Below, one piece after another: positions 10,385 to 21,023 of a stretch of DNA of 64,000 nt. The stretch comes from Lycium barbarum. Its lineage: Eukaryota > Streptophyta > Magnoliopsida > Solanales > Solanaceae. A program made the position numbers and the translations under genes. The notes under the pieces are model-generated. The model ran no database searches and had not been told where the DNA came from. It saw only the letters and a program-made list of their open reading frames with translations. The DNA is taken from assembly GCF_019175385.1 (NCBI RefSeq), contig NC_083344.1:22824380-22888379 (forward strand). Reading direction: 5' to 3'. Within the stretch, counting starts at the first letter, position 1. Every line of letters starts with the position of its first letter.

Positions 10385-12290
10385 AACACTTATGCTTCGA
10401 GGCAGCTGAGGAAGAACGAGAAGAATTATTCGACCCATGACTTTTAGTTAGGTGCAGTGATTCATGCACTTAAGATTTGGAGACATTATTTATATGGTGT
10501 CCACGTTGATGTTTACACAGATCATAAGAGCCTTCAGTATATCTTTAAGAAGAAAGAGTTAAATTTACGTCAGAGGTGTTGGTTGGAGCTGTTGAAGGAT
10601 TATGATGATGATATTCTATACCATCCAGGGAAGGTGAATGTAGTAGATGATGCCCTTAGTCGCATATCCATGGTCAGTTTGTCTTACTTGCGAGCAGGAA
10701 AAAGGGAGTTAGCTCATGAACCTGATCAGTTAGCTACAATAGGAGTTCGAGTATTGTACTTAGGTGATGCAAGAGTTACAACTCAAAATACAGTGACATC
10801 ATCCTTAGTAGCTGAAGTTAAGGAACACCAGCATGAGGATCCTACTTTGATTCAGCAAAGGGAGACAGCCCCACAGAAAGAGAAGTCGCCCTTTGAGATT
10901 TTTGAAGACGGAGTTCTGATGTATCAAGAAAGATTGTGTGTTTCGGATATTGCAGGGTGAAGTCAGCAGATTATGGCAGAAGCTCATTATTGCTATTCTA
11001 TTCATTTAGGGTTGACAAAGATGTACTATTATATCAAAGAGGTTTACTGGTGGAATGGTATTAAGAAGGATGTAATCAAGTTCGTGGCCTCATGCCCTAA
11101 TTGTTAGCAGGTAAAAGTTGAGCATCAGAAGCCTGGTGGATTGTTGCAAGATATAGAGATTCCAACTTGGAAATGGGAGGCGATTAATATGGATTTTATT
11201 ACAGGCTTGCCTTGTTCTTAGCGCAGGTTTGATTCGATATGGGTGATTGTTGATGGACTTAGAAAGTCAGCATATTTTCTACCCATTAGGACTACTTATT
11301 CCACTGAGGATTACGCAAAGTTGCATATTAAGGAGATAGTGCGACTTCTTGGTGTTCCAGTATCTATTATTTCATACAAAGGTGCATAGTTTACAGCTAA
11401 ATTCTGGAGATCCTTCGAGAAGGGAATGGGGACATAGGTGAACCTTAGTACAGCATTTCATCCCCAGACAGATGGGTAGGCTGAGCGTATTATTCAGACG
11501 CTCGAGGATATACTATGAGCATGTTGTGATAGACTTCAGAAGTAGTTAGAAAGATCACTTGCCTTTTATTGAGTTCACGTGCAATAATAACTACCACTCT
11601 AGTATCCATATGGCCCTATATGGGCAGAAGTTTAGATCTCCTATCGGATGCTTCGATGTCAGAGAATTAAGGTTGATAGGGCTTGATTTGGTCCAACAAG
11701 CGGTGGAGAAGGTTAAGCTCATTCAGGAGAGGTTACTAGTAGCTCAAAGTAGCCAGAAGTCTTATCAAAATATTGGACGACGAGAGTTAGAGTTCCAGGT
11801 TGATGACTAGGTGTTCTTGAAGGTGTCACCAATGAAGGGTGTCCCGATGTTTGGCAAAAAGGGCAAGCTTAGCCCTAGCTACATTGTCCCTTACAAGATA
11901 ATGCGTAGAGTAGGCCAAGTATCCTATAAGCTAGACCTACCTTCATACTCGGAGTCTGTACATTCAGTCTTTTATGTATCCATGCTCCATAAGTGCATCA
12001 GAGATCCTTCCAGCGTTGTACCCGTAGATGATGCCCAGGTTACAGAGCAGTTATCCTATGAGGAAGTCCCTGTTGCTATTTTAGATCGCCAGGTTCATAG
12101 GTTGTGAACCAAAGATGCAGTTTCTATATAAGTACTTTGGAGGAAAAAGAATGTAGAAGAAATGACTTGGGAAGCCGAGGAAGCTATGAAGTCTAGATAT
12201 CCTCAATTGTTTTCGATCCTAGAGAAGGTGCAGACCACGATACTATCATCTTCAGGTATACACTATATTGTCAGTTACTTTGATTAGTCG
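10385..12290 (+). pseudogene. pol: Element B pol fossil, RNase H to chromodomain tail (unit 1)
   Basis: Decayed gypsy pol. In order: RNase H from ASRQLRK (about 10398) with [11 protein letters not shown] and DDALSR; the integrase zinc region with the CPNC pair (about 11090); the catalytic core with NMDF, a damaged ISYKGA in place of ISDRG, and a DG-AER segment; then the C-terminal part from about 11559 with LSPSYIVPYKI and a chromodomain-like WRKKNVEEMTWE tail. About a dozen stops interrupt it, mostly TAG where the family has CAG or TGG, plus a frameshift near 11525. The 5' part (gag, protease, RT) is missing because the Copia insertion cuts in at the RNase H. No product is expected. Confidence 0.88.
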
Positions 12291-12448
12291 TGTGCGGCTA
12301 TTGTTGTTATTGGTTGTTGTAGCCCTGTGTGGCATTGTGCTGTATTATTGGGTTGTGTCGCAGGTTGATAGCAGTATGATTATAAAGGAGACTCTGCCAG
12401 AATTTCTGTAGACCCTTTAGAATTTAACATTCGAGGATGAATGTTTCT

Positions 12449-12461
12449 AAGGGGGGAAGGA
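12449..12461 (+). other. Polypurine tract of element B (unit 1)
   Basis: AAGGGGGGAAGGA directly before the TG of the 3' LTR. It follows ACATTCGAGGATGAATGTT, the phrase that precedes the tract in gypsy elements A, E and F of this window as well. Confidence 0.88.
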
Positions 12462-13271
12462 TGTTGCATTTCGTACTTTTATATGTTAAGTTTGTTCGTG
12501 AGTTGGTTGTTATATATTTGGAGAGTGGAATTATCTTTGAGTTTTTATAATATTAGACGTATTCATCTTGAGTATATGAGGGTTTAAGTTCATGCTTAGT
12601 ATGTGTTTGAAGGATTAGAGGTTAAACGAATCGACGAGAATGCGTTTCGACAAAAGTTGGGATTTACGGTTGGATTTCACGGACCGTATATGGAATACGG
12701 ACAGTATATTTGGTTTGACCCCTATCGTATTTTGATAACTGTAGGGGTAAGCCACTGTTGTCAATTTACCGTCCAATTATATGGACCGTATATTATTTCC
12801 GGTCCGTAAATATGGACCGTATATTGAAGTCGGTGGCAGCCCTTTTTAGTATATAATTCGTACACTCCTCATTATATCTCATTTTCTTCATTTCCCCGGA
12901 CCCCTAACACTCTTAGAAACCCTCTCCAACATATGTAATCAACCCCTAAGTGAAGCTAAGGAATTACAGTGAGAATCAAGTGCCAAAAGTTCTGAAGTGT
13001 TGTGGAAGCTTGTCTCTCCTTCTTGTAGTAGCTTTGGAGGATACTTCATGGTGAACTAATCTTGGAATTGCTATGTACTTGAGTCTTTGAGGTAAGGATT
13101 CATCTTATTTCCATGTTTATGAGTCAATTTGATGTTTATGCTAGGTTTGGAGGGAAATAAGTTCGAGGGAATGTTCAAATATGAACTTGAGTTTATGTTT
13201 AGTTGTAATATATTTTGAGCCATACTATTAATGTGTTTTTGAGCTAAATTCTTGTTGTATGGATAGTAGTT
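12462..13271 (+). repeat. 3' LTR of element B, truncated (unit 1)
   Basis: Starts TGTTGCATTTCG after the purine tract. It carries repeated GGACCGTATAT palindromes (12681-12830) and a TATATAA box at 12850-12856. It stops at 13271, where the tandem duplication junction joins it to the interior of X's LTR. Seven bases (13272-13278) separate it from the second unit. Confidence 0.88.
12850..12856 (+). promoter_or_regulatory. TATA box in element B LTR (unit 1)
   Basis: TATATAA directly downstream of the GGACCGTATAT palindrome cluster, about 390 bp into the LTR. This is a plausible U3 core promoter. The unit 2 equivalent is near 19137. Confidence 0.55.
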
Positions 13272-13278
13272 TAAATCA

Positions 13279-15498
13279 CTCTATTGCAAAATTTAGGTTT
13301 ATGCTAAAAACGTGAATTCTATATTTATTAGTCATGAGAACCCTTTATATAGGACTACGGTCCCTTCTTTTATGACTACAAATCCCTATTCGATTCTAGA
13401 AAGGAAATAGCTAAAAACAAGGAAAGTAAAATCCCTATTCTATAAGGAAAAGAATAAAGAAAACTAAATCCTACTAGAACTAGGATAAAAGTCCTACTAA
13501 TGATAGGAAATTAAATCCTACTAAAATATAAATCAAGAAACAAGAAACCTATTTAGAAAAGGATTCAAGAAACAAGAATTCTCATTCTTGAAAGAAATTG
13601 ATCTTCAAACTTGAGCTTCTTGGACTTTCTTTCTCTTGAATTTCAATCTTGTGTTGCTTGGTTTTCTTGGATTTCTTGATCCTCTTCATCTTTCATCATT
13701 CTCTCCTTGTTGAGAAAGACTCGTCCTCGAGTCTAAAGGCTCTATAAATTGTGAAAGATTAGCAAACAAAAAAAATTTGGAACAACCCATACTCACCAGG
13801 CTTTAAGTTGCATTTTTCTAACTTGTCATAGAGCTTCATCATGTTGAAAGAAAGCTTTACATATGGCCGAACTAAATCCCACTTTATTAGTAGTAACTTT
13901 TTTCCATAATTTCTCAAACATAGCATCTTAAACTGATCTTGATGAATCTTGAACACTCTCGTGTCGATGCAATACTTGTATGCAAAATCTGAGTTACTGC
14001 CATGAAAGCCATTAAACAAATAAAATTCAAGTACCTTTGGATCAAGGTATGAGATCAAATCATGTCTTCTTAAGAGCTCCTCGATGATTTTGCTGCTCTC
14101 ATATTTGACATGATTATAACCAGTAACCTCAATGAAATTGAGAGATATTAAATCTAGACTTTCTTGCAAAGATTCAATCTTTTGAGGAATAATTCTTGCT
14201 CGAACTAGATCATAAATTAAACTCTCATTCATAGACTCCTTTTTCAGCAACTCGTCCTCTTTCTCTTTCAAATCTTCATACACTATTGGTCCTATGCAAT
14301 ACACTGCATTGGTTGGTGTGGAGTAAGAAACAAAATCTGGATTCTTTTCGAAATCACTTAAAGATGGAAAGTCAATCTCACAAATAGTTGGATGCTCCAA
14401 CGAATCCTCATCAAACTTTGGATCTAATTCATTTTTCTCCTCTGTTTGCTGTTCCACATTTATGGGACCAATGATTTTTAATTTGGTCACAAAAGAATGA
14501 TCAACAAACTTGGAGTTTTTAGCAACATCTTCTGGATTCAAGGGAACTAAATTGATTTTTCTCGCATCCTTTGTAAAAGAATAGGTATTACAGTATTCAT
14601 CATATTTAGCACCCCTATCATACACCCACGGTCTTCTAAGTAATAAGTGACAAGCATCCATCTTTATTACATCACACCAAGCAAGATCTTTATATATTTT
14701 TCCTATAGAAAAATAAACTAGGGATTGACGAGTTACCTCGAAACCACTATTATCAATCTCAAATTTGTTGTTGTAAGGATATGGATGAGGTTTTGTTATC
14801 AAGACAAGTTTAGAAACCATCTCTTCAGAAACAACATTAACATGACTTCCCTTATAAATGATTACCGAACATACCTTATCATGGGAGGTACATCTAGCGC
14901 GGAAAAGAGATTCCTTTTTCTATAGTTTTACATCTTCTTGAACCCAACGTCGTCTTGTTTCTTACATATAATCCATAATATTCCTCAACTGTGATCTGAT
15001 ACCAAATTGATGTGAATACTATCACCGCCTTGCTTGGAACCAAAAGCAAGGATAAAGAACAAGAAATAGAGAAAATAACTCTATTGCAAAATTTAAGTTT
15101 ATGCTAAAAATGGGAATTCTATATTTACAAGTCATAAGAACCCTTTATATAGGCCTAGGGTCCTTTCTTTTATGACTACAAATCCCTATTCTACTCTAGA
15201 AAGGAAATAGCTAAAAACAAGGAAAGTAAAATCCCTATTCTACAAAGAAAAGAATAAAGAAAACTGAATCCTACTAGAACTAGGATAAAAGTCCTACTAA
15301 TGATAGGAAATTAAATCCTACTACAATATAAATGAAGAAACAAGAAACCTATTTAGAAAAGGATTCAAGAAACAAGAATTCCCATTCTTCAAAGAAATTG
15401 ATCTTCAAACTTGAGCTTCTTTGACTTTCTTTCTCTTGAATTTCAATCTTGTATTTCTTGGTTCTCTTGGATGTCTTGAAATTCTTCATCTTTCATCA
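13279..15498 (-). mobile_element. Element X, second (duplicated) copy, partly deleted
   Basis: Contains the right half of the 3' LTR (13279-13698), the complete interior, the primer site (14993-15004, TGGTATCAGATC on the minus strand) and a 5' LTR remnant (15008-15498). About 353 bp next to the primer site are missing: sequence passes from TGATGTGA at 15008-15015 to the part equivalent to 8718. This copy arose by segmental duplication, not by a separate insertion. Confidence 0.88.
13759..14820 (-). CDS. Protease-like protein of element X, second copy (353 residues)
   Basis: ATG at 14820, stop at 13759. Same layout as the 7090-8169 copy: a retropepsin-derived N-terminal part (DACHLLL-RPW motif, residues about 50-62) without the catalytic Asp, then an unrecognised acidic and basic region. 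A single-base deletion in the poly-A run near the C-terminus changes the last residues and shortens the protein by six. Most of the roughly 20 substitutions between copies alter residues (for example around TGVFQIHED versus TRVFKIHQD), as expected for drift. Confidence 0.55.
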   Translation of the reverse strand: MVSKLVLITKPHPYPYNNKFEIDNSGFEVTRQSLVYFSIGKIYKDLAWCDVIKMDACHLLLRRPWVYDRGAKYDEYCNTYSFTKDARKINLVPLNPEDVAKNSKFVDHSFVTKLKIIGPINVEQQTEEKNELDPKFDEDSLEHPTICEIDFPSLSDFEKNPDFVSYSTPTNAVYCIGPIVYEDLKEKEDELLKKESMNESLIYDLVRARIIPQKIESLQESLDLISLNFIEVTGYNHVKYESSKIIEELLRRHDLISYLDPKVLEFYLFNGFHGSNSDFAYKYCIDTRVFKIHQDQFKMLCLRNYGKKLLLIKWDLVRPYVKLSFNMMKLYDKLEKCNLKPGEYGLFQIFFVC

Positions 15499-16640
15499 AC
15501 CTAGTCTGTGATCTGCTCTCTGTGCATCTTGCACGCTAAGTAGAGATAGTCGTAAAGCCGAGCTACTCACTGCACACAAGTGCACCAGTTGAGTTGGCCC
15601 ATGCTTTTGGTCAAATATTAAATGAGTGATCTCTATCCATCCCACATGCTTCGCACTATATACACAACATGTTGCAACATATTGTGTATCACTTGGAAAA
15701 ACTAAAAATCACCCAAAAGGTGCAGCCGTCACAAGACTCTCCAAGTGTTCAACAAAACTAATCACAAACTGAGGGATTTGTTTCCAACACCGAAGAGGAT
15801 TTATTATCTAGTTTGTTTTAAGCTTTGTTTCATGTGCTTTAACTTGTAAACCTACTCTTCTCTTATAAGAAGTTGTTGTAGGTATTTCAAATTCATAGTA
15901 GTTGTTAGGCAATTTACCTTTCAATCTATTAAGTGGCACCCGTGGCTGGTGTTTAGTCTAAGGTGTATTAGTTGGGTTTGACTAATGTCGGTCAACCTTA
16001 GTTTCCTTTTCTAGAGTTAGTCAAGCGCAGGTGTTTGCAATCAGTGTATTTCAAAGGTTAGAGTTAGTTCCTAGGTTGCTACTATTGTAAGACTTTCCAA
16101 GTGTTCAACAAAGCTAATCACAAACTGAAGGATCTATTTCCAACACTGAAGATGCTTTATTCTCTTAGTTTTTTTTTAAGCTTTGTTTCATGTGCTTTAA
16201 CTTGTAAACCTACTCTTCTCTTATAAAAAGTTGTTGTAGGCATTTCCAATTCATAGTAGTTTTTAGGCAGTTTACCTTCCAACCTATTAAGTGGTACCTT
16301 TAGCTGGTGTTTAGTCTAAGGTTTATTAGTTGGGTTTGACTAGAGGTCGTCAACCTTAGTTTCCTTGGCTAGAGTTAGTCAACTGGACGTGTTTGCAATA
16401 GGTGTATTGCAAAGGTTGAGGGACTACGAGAGTTAGTTCCTAGGCTGCTACTATTGTAAGGGTTGACAGATTATGGGATTTAGTTCCTAGCTTACAATAG
16501 GTTGTAATCTAAAGTTGCTCGTGTAGTGGAGTTGAAATCCTACTGGGGTAGATCGTGATTTTTAATCCCTTGAGAAAGGAGTTTTTCACGGTCACATCCT
16601 ATGTCCTTTACATACTGCACTGCATAAGGGAACTGGTACA
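15499..16640 (+). repeat. Copia-type 3' LTR, right part (unit 2)
   Basis: Duplicate of 9201-10340, including the 356-bp internal tandem repeat (starts 15740 and 16096) and the GATCGTGATTTTTAATCCC signature near the end. The 3' border is again unclear (16600-16684). Confidence 0.5.
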
Positions 16641-16683
16641 CAGCCAGATGCCTCATATACTGTTTGGTGGACGCACAGCCTAT

Positions 16684-18590
16684 AACACTTATGCTTCGAG
16701 GCACCTGAGGAAGCACGAGAAGAATTATTCGACCCATGACTTTTAGTTAGGTGCAGTGATTCATGCACTTAAGATTTGGACACATTATTTATATGGTGTC
16801 CACGTTGATGTTTACACAGATCATAAGAGCCTTCAGTATATCTTTAAGAAGAAAGAGTTAAATTTACGTCAGAGGTGATGGTTGGAGCTGTTGAAGGATT
16901 ATGATGTTGATATTCTATACCATCCAGGGAAGGTGAATGTAGTAGATGATGCCCTTAGTCGCATATCCATGGTTAGTTTGTCTTACTTGCGAGCAGGAAA
17001 AAGGGAGTTAGCTCATGAACCTGATCAGTTAGCTACCCTAGGAGTTCGAGTATTGTACTTAGGCGATGCAAGAGTTACAGCTCAAAATACAGTGACATCA
17101 TCCTTAGTAGCTGAAGTTAAGGAACACCAGTATGAGGATCCTACTTTGATTCAGCAAAGGGAGATAGCCCCACAGAAAGAGAAGTCGCCCTTTGAGATTT
17201 TCGAAGACGGAGTTCTGATGTATCGAGAAAGATTGTGTGTTTCGGATGTTGCAGGGTGAAGTCAACAGATTATGGCAGAAGCTCATTATTGTTATTCTAT
17301 TCATTTAGGGTTGACAAAGATGTACTATTATATCAAAGAGGTTTACTGGTGGAATGGTATTAAGAAGGATGTAATCAAGTTCGTGGCCTCATGCCCTAAT
17401 TGTTAGCAGGTAAAAGTTGAGCATCAGAAGCCTGGTGGATTGTTGCAAGATATAGAGATTCCAACTTGGAAATAGGAGGCGATTAATATGGATTTTATTA
17501 CAGGCTTGCCTTGTTCTTAGCGCAGGTTTGATTCGATATGGGTGATTGTTGATAGATTTAGAAAGTCAGCATATTTTCTACCCATTAGGACTACTTATTC
17601 CACTGAGGATTACGCAAAGTTGCATATTAAGGAGATAGTGGGACTTCTTGGTGTTCCAATATCTATTATTTCAGACAAAGGTGCATAGTTTACAGCTAAC
17701 TTCTGGAGATCCTTCCAGAAGGGAATGGGGCCATAGGTGAACCTTAGTACAACATTTCATCCCCAAACAGATGGGTAGGCTGAGCGTATTATTCAGACGC
17801 TCGAGCATATACTATGAACATGTTGTGATAGACGTCAGAAGTAGTTAGAAAGATCACTTGCCTTTTATTGAGTTCACGTGCAATAATAACTGCCACTCTA
17901 GTATCCAGATGGACCTATATGGGCAGAAGTGTAGATCTCCTATCGAATGCTTCGATGTCAGAGAATTAAGGTTGATAGGGCTTGATTTGGTCCAACAAGC
18001 TGTGGAGAAGGTTAAGCTCATTCAGGAGAGGTTACTAGTAGCTCAAAGTAGCCAGAAGTCTTATACAGATAATAGACGACGAGAGTTAGAGTTCCAGGTT
18101 GATGACTAGGTGTTCTTGAAGGTGTAACCAATGAAGGGCGTCCCGATGTTTGGCAAAAAGGGAATGCTTAGCCCTAGCTACATTGTCCCTTACAAGATAA
18201 TGCGTAGAGTAGGCCAAGTAGCCTATAAGCTAGACCTACCTTCAGACTCGGAGTCTGTACATTCAGTCTTTTATGTATCCATGCTCCATAAGTGCATCAG
18301 AGATCCTTCCAGCGTTGTACCCGTAGATGATGCCCAGGTTACAGAGCAGTTATCCTATGAGGAAGTCCCTGTTGCTATTTTAGATCGCCAGGTTCATAGG
18401 TTGGGAACCAAAGATGCATTTTCTATATAAGTACTTTGGAGGAAAAAGAATGTAGAAGAAATGACTTGGGAAGCCGAGGAAGCTATGAAGCCTAGATATC
18501 CTTAATTGTTTTCGATCATAGAGAAGGTGCAGACCACGATACTATCATCTTCAGGTATACACTATATTGTCAGTTACTTTGATTAGTCGT
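16684..18590 (+). pseudogene. pol: Element B pol fossil (unit 2)
   Basis: Duplicate of 10385-12290 with the same order: RNase H, HHCC/DDE integrase, chromodomain-like tail. It shares the TAG stops of unit 1 and has gained others, for example TGA at the RQR-W position near 16877 and TAG in the WKW motif near 17473. The C-terminal segments at 17858-18109 and 18131-18430 remain readable, with the LSPSYIVPYK and ILDRQV motifs. No functional product is expected. Confidence 0.88.
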
Positions 18591-19633
18591 GTGCGGCTAT
18601 TGTTGTTATTGGTTGTTGTAGCCCTGTGTGGCATTGTGCTGGATTATTGGGTTGTGTCGCAGGTTGGTAGCAGTATGATTATAAAGGAGACTCTGCCAGA
18701 ATTTCTGTAGACCCTTTAGAATTTAACATTCGAGGATGAATGTTTCTAAGGGGGGAAGGATGTTGCATTTCGTACTTTTATATGTTAAGTTTCTTCGTGA
18801 GTTGGTTGTTATATATTTGGATAGTGCAATTATCTTTGAGTTTTTATAATATTAGACGTATTCATCTTGAGTATATGAGGGTTTAAGTTCATGCTTAGTA
18901 TGTGTTTGAAGGATTAGAGGTTAAACGAATCGACGAGAATGCGTTTCGACAAAAGTTGGGATTTACGGTTGGATTTCACGGACCGTATATGGAATACGGA
19001 CAATATATTTGGTTTGACCCCCATCGTATTTTGATAAGCCACTGTTGTCAATTTACGGTCCTATTATATGGACCGTATATTATTTCCGGTCCGTAAATAT
19101 GGATCGTATATTGAAGTCGGTGGCAGCCCTTTTTAGTATATAATTCGTACACTCCTTATTATATCTCATTTTCTTCATTTCCCCGGACCCCTAACACTCT
19201 TAGAAACCCTCTCCAACATATGTAATCAACCCCTAAGTGAAGCTAAGGAATTACAGTGAGAATCAAGTGCCAAAAGTTCTGAAGTGTTGTGGAACCTTGT
19301 CTCTCCTTCTTGTACTAGCTTTAGAGGATACTTCATGGTGAAGTAATCTTGGAATTGCTGTGTGCTTGAGTCTTTGAGGTAAGGATTCATCTTATTTCCA
19401 TGTTTATGAGTCAATTTGACGTTTATGCTAGGTTTGGAGGGAAATAAGTTGTAGGGAATGTTCAAATATGAACTTGAGTTTATGTTTAGTTGTAATCTAT
19501 TTTGAGCCATACTATTAATGTGTTTTTGAGCTAAATTCTTGTTGTATGGATAGTAGTTGATGTTGTTATTGTGTTAGGTTTTTATGCTTGGTGTATTTGG
19601 AAGAAGGAGGTGTGTAGGTGTCGTATATGCAGC

Positions 19634-19638
19634 GTATA
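19634..19638. other. Target site duplication of element A, left copy
   Basis: GTATA, repeated at 33366-33370 directly after the 3' LTR. Five bases is normal for Ty3/gypsy integrase. Confidence 0.95.
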
Positions 19639-19956
19639 TGTTATGTCCCGTGTTTTCGTATAATTGGAAATTGAGAAATAATTACGATTTATGTGTTATA
19701 AGGAAATATTTTGATTTTGGTGAATATGACTATGTTGGTTATGGAATCTTTAATGTTAAAACATCGGGAAAGGCCGAGGGTAAATTTGGAGTTTCGGAAA
19801 TTAGTTTCGGGAATTACAAAACGGACTTTTAAGGAATTGGGCCAAGGAATTAGAACACAAGAAATTGAGGCCCAAAGTAGTGGGGTGGCCGGCCAAAGGC
19901 CAAGGCCCAAACCCATTTTAATGTCATGTGTTGAGCACATGACCTCTACAATTGGA

Positions 19957-19964
19957 TATATATC
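19957..19964 (+). promoter_or_regulatory. Probable TATA box of element A 5' LTR
   Basis: TATATATC about 320 bp into the LTR. A start near 19990 would place the palindrome TCTCGGCCGAGA (20028-20039) just downstream of the transcript start. Position and composition only; no transcript data. Confidence 0.45.
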
Positions 19965-21023
19965 ATGTTAGTCTTTAGAATTATCAAGAACAAAAGAAAA
20001 ATCGAAGAACACCACATAAAAAGGGCTCTCGGCCGAGAATAGGAAAGAGAGAAAAAAATTGTGCTAGCTTGTGTTGTGATCCAAAAATCTTAGTTTCTAC
20101 ATAGTTGTGAAGTGCTCAAGACCCTCTTCAACGGGGTATAATTAGTTTGGCACAAGAACTACGTTTGCGACAAGTCGGGGTTTCAAGAAAAGGTGAGAAT
20201 TCTTACACTTTTGTGTTATAGAATTGATATGAATGTGTTAAGGATTGAGAATAGACGAGAACCCCGTAACTTTGATGTGTGAATGAAGCCGTGGGTGTGT
20301 GTATATTTTGCAAGGTGGCCGTGTGCCCTTAGGAAGGAGAAATAAATGTGAATTGATCTTGTTTAGTTTGTTTAATGCGTCGTTGTGACCTTTATGTCGT
20401 AAGTGAATGATTAATGAATTGAAATGGCGTTGGAAAATGATTTCGGAACGTTATCGGAAAGTATATACCTTTGGTATATTTGCGTATATCATTGTATATC
20501 TTTGATGCTAAAGACTTTAAATATGATTTATGGTTGATATTAATGAATTCGGAATGAAATGACGCAAGTTAGAACGTTCGTTGTAAGTTTTGATGTTTTG
20601 AAAGAATTATGGAAAGTAATGAATCTTGGGCAATTTCGTATATGGCTTGGAATGTATTTGGAATGTGATTGAATAATCTTGAATGAGTGAATGAATACAA
20701 TAATATGGATATAGATTTGGAGTTTTAGAAGTTTGAATGAAAAGTTGCCAACTTAGGTAATAAGGTAGAACTTTGAAGCTAGAGTGGTTTGATTATGATT
20801 TGTATTGTTGTTGATGTGTGGGCTGTTGTTGTTGATGTATTTTGAGCCGAGCTAAGTCTCGGGGGTGTTAGATTTATAGGGGAAATGCTGCCGAAATTTC
20901 GGTAGGCAAAAATGAAGTTAATGGCATTTTTAAGCCTAAGAATCTCAATTGGTAACTTTGACCATTTGCAGATTTTAGACGAAACGGGACTTGACTTTTG
21001 GGAGAGCATACGACGTCTGTAAG

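Larger units (their letters stand above)
6627..19559. repeat. 6.65-kb tandem segmental duplication
   Basis: Unit 1 (6627-13271) and unit 2 (13279-19559) are direct copies offset by 6652 bp. Each begins inside X's 3' LTR (CTCTATTGCAAAATTTAGG) and runs through the X interior, the Copia LTR and B pol to the same point in B's LTR (GGATAGTAGTT). Unit 2 lacks about 353 bp of X's 5' LTR and 12 bp of B's LTR. Nonsense mutations in B pol are largely shared, so decay preceded the duplication. The ends show no obvious long homology, which suggests an end-joining or replication-based origin. Confidence 0.92.
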
